NCBI RefSeq assembly: GCF_025698545.1
Contig: NC_068569.1
Coordinates: forward strand, 9,238,001 to 9,302,000
DNA length: 64,000 nt
Direction of reading: 5' to 3'
From: Gossypium raimondii
Lineage: Eukaryota; Streptophyta; Magnoliopsida; Malvales; Malvaceae
A model generated the notes under the pieces. That model was not told where the DNA came from and ran no database searches. It saw only the letters and a program-made list of their open reading frames with translations. The translations under genes were made by a program, and so were the position numbers. Below, one piece after another: positions 49,801-61,800 of this stretch. Positions within the stretch are counted from its first letter, which is position 1; every line of letters starts with the position of its first letter.

Positions 49801-52800
49801 CTTCAATGAGTTGGGTCATATTACTGTTCGGCTTTTTGTTAGTTCCCGCATCTGTCCCACATGAGATGATAAAGAGAGCTCCATAAAAGGATTCTTAGGA
49901 TACTAGGATTTGAGGTTCCTACCAGTTTCTGCTGTTTTAAAGAACTGTTCCTGATCACCTCTCAAGGAAACCATCTTTGTCATTACCCAGGGTTTGATTG
50001 GATTGTGGGGAATGAAGGGTAAGTAAAGGAGGGGGGATAATACTTTCTAGTTAATTTTTTTTGTCTGTTCGAAAAGTTAGCCTTTATTCTAACGTATGAT
50101 TTGACATAGCGGTCATTGTTTCATACATCAATGAGACCATGTTCTGTTGATCTCTTGGATATCTGGTGTTATCTCTATCTTTTCTTATGCAACCATAATG
50201 ATATGTCATGTTGCTTTAGATCACAAGTCAGTATTTTTGTTATATGCATATTCTGTAATTTGAAATATCTCTTGCCGAATTTATGAATTCAGTTAAGCTA
50301 AGTTTCTCTCTTTCTGTTAAGTTTATAGTCTTTCCATGAAGACAACATGACTTTTCCTTGAAAACTGTTTGTAACTAACTAGGGCTTCATGATAATTAAA
50401 TTATAATGAAGTTTTAATTGGAAATATACTTATGTTGACCTTGCTTATGCGACTTGTTTTTCTTTTGTCAGGTTCTGGAAATTTGGATGGCTATGTTCTT
50501 GCAATATCGTTAGGCCTAGTATCAGTTGTCAAGTGAGCTTTTTGCTAAATAATCAATGATGATTTTATACATTTTTGTACTTATTTTCTCTCTATGTTTG
50601 TGTTTCCTTGTATTGGTCTGCTTCGATTTTGCAACTAAAATGTGTCCTAAAGTAGGAAAAATATGTTTAGCATTTTTGGGCCCTTGGGTATATATTTAGT
50701 TTGGATCGATTCAAGTAAAACTATATCGGTTATATGTGCTGGATTCTTGTTTTTCTATTCATTCTGGACCACTTGTAAACAGACAACATGAGGATTAATT
50801 TTGTTTTCACCATATTTTAATTTCTCTTAAGCCTTTAACTTATCTTTTATCTACATACTTATTAGAAACACAATAATGGTTACATCATTCATCAGGAAAC
50901 GGAAAGTTTACAGCAAACCATTAATGGGTTGCCGACTTGCTACACTGGCATGCTAACATGGAACAGGGTTTAGGCATGAAAGATAATATCCAAATTAGTA
51001 CTTGAAATGTAGTAAAATATCATATGGTTTAATGTATGTGTTTATAATGATGTTCAGAATTCTTGTGAAATCCTTGAATTGAGAATATGTGAAATATATA
51101 AATCTAGAAATGCTTTCTTTTCCTCTTATCTCTCTTAAGATTCCTTTCTTATAACAGCTTTTTTTCCCCTTTGCCCCCTATGATCAATTCTTTTGTCTTA
51201 AAGAATGATGCCTGGCTAATTTTTTGTTGCTTAAATGTAATAATTAATAAATACTTACCCCAATCATGCAGATCCTTTTCTGATACACAGTATACTTTTC
51301 ATCTTTCAAAGCTGAAGCTAAAGTTACGATCTAGTATCATGACTGTTATCTATCATAAGGTATGTACTAGTTATTTCAAAATTTCCTAATGTGAATTTTC
51401 AAAAGTTAACTAAAAGATGCATTTTGCTTTTATATTCTTTCAAATTTGCTGGTGTCTGTCTCAATATCCGGGATGGAAACAAGAATTCTGTCCTTTGCTT
51501 GTATTAATGATTCCAGTGATAAGAGATGCATTTGCACAGTTTTTGAGAAATTTCATGATAATCTGAGGAAGTTGGGAATTTATTTCAACTACTATATCCA
51601 ACAAAATGAAAAAAATGATCACTCCAGTTCTTTATTATGCATGCAAGTTGTCATGCAATATTATGTAAAATGAAGGCTAGCACTCTCAGGATTAAATGGA
51701 TCAGAACATTTTTTGTATTAAGTGTAGCTACTTTTGCACATATATTGAAAAGGAAGACATGGTTATTACCTTTTTCACCAATAGAAACGAGTTTATTAAA
51801 ATGGTCATATAATACATGCTGGCATCTTTTACATCAAAGTCTTTCTGGCTGTTGCAACGCTCAAGAAAATTATCTATCATGATAATCTAAATTATATATT
51901 CTATGGTGAGAAAAGAGATTGATTAGAATGGAGAGGTCAGTCATAAGCATCAGATGTGCTGTCTGCAGTTGAATGCTTTCTATACAAAACTAACACTGAG
52001 GGTGGTTTAATGAATATGGATGCCAGGAAATGACTAGAACTAGCCATATTCCTTGATACAGAGAATGAAGGTAGGATTAATTAGGATGTGACAGATTGAG
52101 TAAGAGCAGAAGTGTAGTTTTATGTTCCAGATTCATACTCCAACGAACAGTGAACCTAAAACTAGTTTGCAGTTTCTCTGTTTCTGTAGTGAATTTGATT
52201 TTGTTTTAGCTTTTGGAATGCAAGTTAGTCCTTGTAGAATGGTTGGAAATGGTTCATTGGTGCTATAATGATTTTTTATAGATTTTTTTTCCCTTCGATG
52301 TTATACCTTTCAATTTTAGTATTTACTTTGATAATTGTTGTAAGACACTTTTTGAAATTATTGGTCTAGCCTCTCTCTCCCTTCTACTTGGTAACCTTAT
52401 ACTTTGGTTGTTGAGATTGATATTTCTGTTCATAACTGGAAACACTATGTCATATTTATTTGGGCCTTTCATTCCTTTGTATATTTGAGCAATGTTTTAT
52501 CTTCGATTTTACATTCACAAACTTTCATCAGTGTTTATCAGTCAGCATAGCAGAACGATCAAAGTTTTCGGAGGGGGAAATTCAAACATTTATGTCTATA
52601 GATGCTGATCGAACTGTCAATTTATGCAACAGTTTCCATGACATGTGGAGGTAATCTCTTAAATCACACATAACTCCTAAAGCAAGCTGTTCTATAAATT
52701 GCATAGTAAGAGTAAGATATCTTTGTGGAAAGAGGTGAAGACATAAACATAGATATTTTCCTAGCATCAAAGCTGTCGGTACTGTGTCATTATCTATTTT

Positions 52801-55800
52801 TATCTTTATTATCACAAAGTTTTGAAATCATGAAATGAGAATCATTAAACACAAACTATGAATAGTTATATCATGTTACTAGAAATATAGTTGGTTTTTC
52901 TTTCAGGAATAAAAAAGCCCCTTCTTGTGCTGTAATGTTAGGTTAAATCTAAAGCAGATCTCTTGTATGACCTCTTGCTTACAATTTTTTTCAGCCTACC
53001 TATACAAATTGGAGTTGCACTGTATCTTCTGTATACACAAGTCAAATTGGCTTTCACGGCTGGACTTGCAATAACCATCTTACTAATACCAGGTAGTGCT
53101 AGAAATTAAGATTTGATTTCCTTTTGGGTATAAATTAACTCTTAATCTTACATTAGCAATTTTCTTTATTTGGTTCTGTAGTTACTATACTATTTAAGCA
53201 TACTTGTCCATTCATCCTCCACGTAGGGGCGTCTGGTCAATTCAGTATATGAAACTTTCTGTTTGTTTGGGGCTTGGTAATCAACAAAACCTACAGGCTC
53301 TTGGCTTTTTATGGCCTTTTTACTTCTTGATGGACAAATCTCTATATTATTGTGGTTGATTTTACTACTACTAAATGTACTAGATTGGCCTTCTCGTATA
53401 CTAGTAAGTTTAAAAGGTATCCATACCTCCTCCAAGGACTAAGAAACTAGCATAAGACTTGCTGCCAAAGCGATAGCCAACTTGTTTTGAAAAGATAGGA
53501 TGCTTCTTGACGGGTAGAGCTTTTTTCCTTTTTTGGATGTTTTACTTGGTATATACCTGTGATTTTCACGAATGTATTTGACAATTCATAATAAAATCTC
53601 TATGGAAAAAATGCAGAAGGTTTAAAAGCTCAAACATCCATGTATACAATGAATTTTAAAAGCTCATACATCCAGCACAAAAGAGAGTTAGGTCATTTTC
53701 TGCAAATAACACATTTTCAAGAATGAGGTAGAATAAGCAACTAAAAATTGCTAAATCTCAGAAACCTGTTTCTGATCTATTAAATTAGTAGTTATCACAA
53801 ATGAATTCATGCATGCAAGACAAAATAGTTCATGTGTATCGTTTGGAAATCACTCTCTTTGAGAGAATTGGTAAAATTTTTCGATTGCCATAAAATAAAG
53901 TAGCAATAGTGATATAAGGTGGAGACTGGAATGTTGCACTCTTTGAAGAAATACTCTTTAATATTTCATTTTCTGATCCTAGTTTTAAATCTAAAATACA
54001 AATTTCTATAGTAAATTTCATTTTCAGAAGAGTGGCCACTAATTGCAATAAATCATGAGAGTTTATTTCTTAAATAAGTTTAGTTTGCGTATAATGTGAA
54101 ATATGGTGTTATCTATGTTGGTAATGACTGTTATTGTAAAACTTTGCTTTCAGATATATCACCATGATTCTAGTTGAAAGTCTCTCTAGAAAAGATCATT
54201 TTAGTATAATATGGTGCAGATAAATACTCTACAGATCAGCCTAGAGTAATCTAACTGTGGAACTGCCTAATTACTGTACATTCCTTATTGAAGATTTTCT
54301 CAAATGATTTGGCACTTAATTCTTATTGTTGAAATTTTATATCTGCAGTAAATAAATGGATCTCTGAATTGATTGCCAGTGCCACTGAGAAAATGATGAA
54401 GCAAAAGGATGAGAGGTATGTTCACCTTTTTACATAAATTATTATAGCACAATGAAGTTTGCCAAAACATTGAGCCTGTCTAAACCATTTTCCCGATGAA
54501 GATAAAAAAACCAAGAAGTTTACAGGGGTTAAATTCCACAAATGATGCTACTTGGGTTGGAGGAAAATATTAAAAGCAAAAAATTTGAGCTTGGTGATTA
54601 CAGAAATACCTTCTGGTCTGACTGCTAACTATCAAGCGGGCCCTAGTTGATTAAATGGATGGATACGCAAATGCAATTATTAAAGTTGGTTGAGCGACAA
54701 AAGGCTAATGTTACTGATGTATGAGAAAACTGTATTAAGGTTACTTTCAGATCAAAACAGAAAACAGAACAAATTTCACAAGCAAATAAATAGTACAGAT
54801 TCATGGTGAAGAGATTGCAACCGAAACTGCTTGTTTGGCAGTTTAAACAAAGGTTAGCAAGATGACATGGTTTAAGCTTGTTTGGCACTTTGGCTTAAGC
54901 TTGAAATATCTAGGCAGAACTTCGTTCTGTGGTTGGCCATAAAACAGAGGTTGTTAACAAGCTGTTAACTAATGCACTGAGATAGTCAAACTGCTGCATC
55001 ACGTGAGATGAATGGTTCTAGTGATAAAAGCATTTCAAAGTTCTTATTGTTTGCTTGTGGACAATAAAGCATTTCACATTTGGACAATAAAGGATTATCA
55101 TTATGCTGATGATGATTGAAGAGTAACAATTATAGTGACACCAGAAGTTCATGAATGGTACTAATTGTAGAAATGGTTTATTTCCAAATGTTCTTTGGCA
55201 GGATTAGGAGGACAGGGGAACTTTTGGCTCACATTCGCACTTTAAAGATGTATAGCTGGGAGAGCCTTTTCTCTAGTTGGTTGATGGATACAAGATCTTT
55301 GGAAGTGAAACACTTGGCTGTATGATGCCATGCTTTTATTCTTGGGCATTTTTAGATTAATATAATTAACATTACTGATTCTGTTTTCTTACAGTAGGTG
55401 GATAGGTTTTGATTTTAATTACTTTTTGAATTTTAGACACGGAAGTACTTGGATGCCTGGTGTGTATTCTTTTGGGCTACAACACCAACTCTTTTCTCTT
55501 TATGCACATTTGGACTCTTTACATTGATGGGACATCAGCTTGATGCTGCAATGGTATTTAGGCTATATTTCTGTGCATAATTCCTTGTTTATTTCCATTT
55601 TGGTTTCAAATGTTATCTAAAGAATAATATGAAGCTAAAATTTCTATGAATCATTGTTTCAGGTTTTCACATGTCTTGCTCTTTTTAATAATTTGATATC
55701 TCCTCTCAATTCATTCCCATGGGTCATCAATGGACTTATTGATGTGAGTTCCCTTGTACATGATCTAAAATGAGCTTAGAACAGCTACTCATACTTAGTA

Positions 55801-58800
55801 GCAGTTATTGTTAAACCTGTCAATTGGGTGTTCTGTGTGGGTTTTGGATCGGGTCAATCTGACTTGGATCAATTCAGGTTTTAAAATTTTCAGGTTATTT
55901 TGGGTTCGGTATTTCGACTTCCTGGTTGGGTTTCCTAGTCAGGTCATTTTAGGCTACTTGTTTGGGTTGTTTACGGGTTTGGATTGGGCATGTTTGGGTT
56001 GTTGACCTTTTGTTGCAAATTGGGTTAGGTATTCGGGTTTGTGTATAAGAATTGACAGGTCTAGTTATTATTAAGAATGAAAATGCCTTATTTTTCCTTG
56101 CTTTTCTGCAGGCCTTTATATCTAGCAGAAGGTTGAGCAGGTTCCTTTGTTGTTCAGAACAAAAACCTGAACTGGAACGTAAAGCTAAATTTCAACCAAG
56201 TTTCTCAAATGAAAAATATGATCTTGTCTCCAATGATATGGTAGTAGTTATGCATGATGCATCTTGTGCTTGGTCAAGCGATAATGAAGATCAGAATTTG
56301 GTTTTGAATCATGTCACACTAAGTCTCCCAAAGGGTCTTTTGGTTGCAGTAGTTGGAGAGGTGAAATATATTCCTTGAGGCTATTTTACTATTCTGCTCT
56401 ATCTTTAAAGTGCCGTCTTTTCTTTCTGAATGTTTCATGACATAGTAAGGATATGAACAAACTAGTAAACGTAATTTCCTACAAAAGTGGTACTTATGCC
56501 TGCATTCAATGGAAAATTATAAACGTGGATTTAGGGGACATTAAGAAAGTACAAAGTTTTAACATAAAAAAAAAGAGACTATTTGTAAGAAATGGGATCT
56601 ATTGTGCAAAATTTTGGAGAAGCTAATTTGATTATCCATTTTTCAGATTCATGTCTCTTTGTTACTTAGCGTCTCCATATTCTTGCATTTCTAGAGGTTC
56701 CTTTTCATTTCTTGGTAATAGTGAACAACACTATTCTGCTAAGCAGCAGGCACAAGTAATACACAAGATACTACAAAATATTTGCACAGTAGAATTTCTT
56801 AATTTTGACACAAGATACTTATCAGGTTTATTTAATATGAGAAAAATAGTGTCTTTCCTTGAGTATGCCTCTTCATAGAAATACAGGAGGTCAGAATTAC
56901 ATGCATATGCTCTCTAGTTTTTCTTCTCTTTCCCTCCCCCTATATAATTGCTTCTTTTCTTTCTTCTCTTTAGAGATGTTATACAGGTGCATTTTCCATT
57001 CATAGTGTGAGAAGGGATTGCATATCAAGTTTGTATGCAGAAGGGCACTGTCAAAGTATTGCTAGGTGTACTATCATGTGGCCATTATAATGTGATGACA
57101 ACTGTTTCATTCTTTCTTTTGTTTTGATTTGAAATCCTTTACCTTGGTTCTATTTTTTTTTTTGCAAAAAAAGGTTTATGAAGAAATTTCAAATAGAATC
57201 ATCTAACTGATACACACATTTCCTGCCACAAGGAAAGCACAGATTAGGTTCAAATCCTTAGTGGGAGAAATTATCTTATCTAACATTTTTGGATGATAGC
57301 ATGAGCTTTCCATGTTCCATTATGTTCATAATATTCAACTTATGACTTTCTGGCTTAAAACTTGTTGATAGAATGAGATCATGCTAGTCCTGATTCTGCC
57401 TCCTGAAGTAGTGTTACTATATATTAGTATTTTTATTGATTCCTAGTGAAACTCAATTGCTTTACTAATTTATGTGATATAACATATAGAGATCTACAGT
57501 TTATGTATTAATTTTATTGTATCAGTAAGGCTTTGCTTGGTATGAAGGATGAAAAATTAGTTAATCAAATGGTTAAGATTAATAACCACTTTCCTATTTT
57601 GAAATGTAACCATTAGATTAACAAATTTTCCATCCTTACTCCTTTCCATCCTTCGTCCCAAGAAGAGATTAAGAGTTATCATTTGCAGATTCTTTTGCAT
57701 CATATTCATTCTGTTAAAAAGTGACAAAAAAAAGTGATTTAGTTGTAGATATTTTTTCTTTTACTTGCTGCTTGCGTGGGAGAAAAATGAAATGGAACCT
57801 AGTAGTTGATACAATTATAGATCTGCACTAGTATAACTGTATTTGGAGGATCCAGTGTTTCCTACATCCACATCACTGGTAATATGCTATGTTCAGGTTG
57901 GTTCAGGCAAATCATCATTGTTAAATTCTATATTGGGAGAAATGAGGCTTGTTTTTGGATCAATATATTCAAGTGGCTCTGTTGCATATGCACCACAGGT
58001 ATTGACAATGTTAAAAGTAGTATATTCACTAGGTTCTTCAGGTTCCTATACTTTATAATATGTTCTTATAGTTGCATTTTTTGATATTGTAGGTTCCATG
58101 GATCTTATCTGGAACAACACGTGACAATATATTGTTTGGAAAGAATCTAGATTCCCAAAGGTATCATCCTATTGAGAGAATTAGAAAAACCAAAATGCTT
58201 TGATCTAGTCCACTGAACTAAAGAACTTTGGATAAGATTGGAATTGGTAAATTTGATTTTTGCCCTTTTTTTAAGGTAGAAGTAGCAGAGGGTTGAAATG
58301 ACGAAATATGATTGATGTAAGAAAAGTATGGAAAAGTTGCAGGTAGACACAAGTTGTCAGTGGTTAGGTGAAATGAGGAATAAGTCTGTGATCTTTTTTC
58401 TTTTTTTTCTTTTTTTAAATCAGCATAAAAGCTTGCAGGAAATACTATTTTTTGGCATAAATAACAAAGTAGAACCAGAAACAAAAACAATTACTGTAAT
58501 CAAATTGCACTAGCTTTGATACCATCTATGAAAATTGGTAACATAGTTTTTCTTAAGAATGAGCTCACTGTTATGCTATATTCATCAACTATATACAAGT
58601 AAGAAGTGATATTCATATACAGATTTATAATAACTAAGGTTCATAATAAATAATAAGTAATTTAGTCAGACTAAGACTATGAAACAGATACATGATGAGT
58701 GCCAAAAAAAAAAAAATTGAAATGCTTCAATCTAATTGACTGAATTATTTAAACTTTCCAAAAATCATGTCTGTCAAATTTTAGAAAAATGACTTAAATG

Positions 58801-61800
58801 GTATGTGTGTGTGCATAATAGTTAAATTCTATCATGGAATGGAGACAGATTGATATTCATAATCAGCTTGGCAAGTGGAAGCTCTATTTACATGAACAAA
58901 GTTTCAAATCCAGTAGTTCATTCAGAAAAATGTGAATTACATAAGCAGATATGAAAGGGCGAAACGGTTGAAATTTTTTATTCTGGTGTAAACTGATCCT
59001 AGTGTCTATAGATGCTTAAATTTGTGTTTGAGACTGTAAAAGTAATCCATCTAAGATTATATATTATTGTGATCTAAAATGATTAAATGAGTGCCAATCT
59101 TTCGTCTAACATTTGAGCATGCTATATCATGAGAGAGAACACATGTAGAACCAGATTTCTCATGTATATCATGTATATCTTTTTTATACATTGATCAGGT
59201 ACGCAGATGTTTTAGAGGCATGTGCTCTAGATGTTGATATTTCATTGATGGCTGGACATGACTTGGCTTATATTGGAGAGAAAGGAACTAATTTATCAGG
59301 TGGACAGAGAGCTCGTCTTGCTTTAGCAAGGTTCATAATCTTTGCGTGCTTGTTGATGTTAGCTTCTGGAGAGATTAGCATGAAATATTGTTATTTATAC
59401 TGACAAATAATCGGTGCTCACTGTGCTTTTTAAGCAGGGCCATGTATCAGGATTCCGATGTTTATTTGCTTGATGACATCCTTAGTGCAGTTGATGCACA
59501 TGTTGCTAAATGGATTTTGCAAAATGCTATTCTTGGTCCTCTTGTGGAACATAAGACTCGTATCCTCTGTACTCATAATGTCCAGGTTATTGTGTGGTTT
59601 CTGTTGGTTTCACTCGATTATCAGCCATATATTTGCATAGACAGCGGCATAAGTCTATTGATTTTAACATAACATAAGCATTTTTTAAACACTTTAGAAA
59701 GTCATTAATTACCCTGAAACTCATATATATGGATTGCCAGGTTAGGATGGTCTGTAATTACCTCAGAATTGTTAGCTATGAAAACTTCTATTTCAACTTA
59801 AGTTAAATTTCCATATGTAGACTCTTTAAAGAAGTGCAAATGGAGCATGAGTTGTCTGTTGCTGTATTTGTATTTTTAGTCTTTCACTAAGTTTGGTTCT
59901 TGGAATAAAGTTAAATGTTGAATGTAGTGGTTGATAATTCATATTAATGAATGTGATCATAAAGGAAATAATTAGTGCGTAATTCGAGTAAATTTTCTTT
60001 TGCTATCTGATAAATTCTTTCAACCCTAACAGGCAATATCTTCTGCTGACATGATTGTTGTAATGGAAAGAGGGCACGTGAAGTGGGTAGGAAACTCGTC
60101 TGACTTGGCAGTTTCAGCATATTCGGGGTTTGCATCGGTTAATGATTTTGATGCATCATATATTCATAGTAAATTATACAGCACAAATACCTCCAACATG
60201 GACAAACAAAGCCCCCTGTTGGAGAATAATACTTTGGATGTCCCACTGGAAGCACAAGATATTATTAAAGCTGAGCAGAGGAAAGAGGGTAAAGTTGAAC
60301 TTATTGTTTACAAGTAAGTTGTTTGTATTTTCTGCTCACCATTTGTGATGCTAGGTTCCATTTTCTGTCTTTGATTGTTAGATTTTTACAATTTATAATC
60401 TGTTTCCTGCTCAGAAAGTATGCTGGATTTGCTGGTTGGTTCATTTCAGTTGTGATATTGCTTTCTGCAATCTTAATGCAAGCTTCTCGAAATGGAAATG
60501 ATTTGTGGCTATCATATTGGGTTGATACAACAGGGATCAGTCAAGGAAAACACTCAACATCCTTTTATCTGGTAGCTCCCATCACCGCATAGAGAATTGC
60601 AATAGCCATGCATACTTTTCTCTTTAAAAATTTTGTCTAGTAAAATATTGCATAATTCCACTGTCAATAGTTTAATTTATGGGTTCTTTTCATTTTGTGT
60701 TATTATACAATGAGTAAGCCGTGATTTTGAGCACAACTTAGGTGAAACTTTATATCATATATGGCATTTTCTTTCTTTTGAGCATAATTTTAGAATGTTA
60801 CGTTATCTTTAACCTTGTAATGGAGTCTCTTTTTGTCTCTCATTCACACGCGCACACTTTTTGAAAAAAAATTTGTCCCACGGAAATAATTCAGTTATTC
60901 CCAGTTGATTTAGAGGTGGATTCTCCAACAATTAGCATGTTCAGGTTATACACTGATTAAATAAAATCCTGATTTGACACCAGGAGTGTGCTTGTTAAAA
61001 CTTATCCAAAACTCAACAACCAACTTGAAAAGTGAATGACCAAAACCTTATCCAATCCAAGACTTCACTAATTACCATCTTTGGCAGAGCAGGAGTGTCA
61101 AATGCTGATCTGAATTCCAGCAGCCTGTCTTAAATTTCTCGAAATTCAACCCAGACCAACTTGAGTTGACTTGGAAAGGCAACAGCCTAAACATTAGAAC
61201 ATTTAGTCTCCAAAATCTTTTCATGGTGTGATATTTGATTGAAACTCCTGTCCTTGGATCTAACTACTTCATAATCCCTCTTGACTGACTACTATTGGAT
61301 TTTCATCCTACAAATTCTATATGGTTGTATTTGTTACTTTTCCACTTGAGGGGTCTAAGTCTCTCATTCAGCTCATAATAAGTGATATATGCACCTTTCA
61401 GATATAGCCATGTTATGGTAGTTCTGCATTAGGGAGAATATAAAGCAACCAGAAAAGAAAGGGAAAGAAGTGAGGGTGTGAGGTGGTATAGAGAGAAGGG
61501 TACCAGTCATTTATAGGCTTCTTCTGTTTTCTGATTGACTTATTAAATGGTGGTACAGCTGGTACTTTGCATCTTCTGCATCATTAATTCTTCTCTGACC
61601 TTGGTGAGGGCTTTCTCATTTGCATTTGGCGGTCTAAAAGCTGCAGTTCAGGTGCATAATACACTGCTTAATAAGGTTATTAATGCACCTGCCCAGTTCT
61701 TTGATCAAACACCAGGTGGACGAATACTTAACAGGTTAGACTGAGATGCCTACTGGAGATCATGTAAGTTTAAGATGTATTAGCAGATATAAAACTTATT

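Noticed and set aside
57230..57270. tRNA-like GGTTCAAATCC word
   Set aside because: No acceptor stem, anticodon arm or D-arm can be built around it; no tRNA gene was found anywhere in the window.
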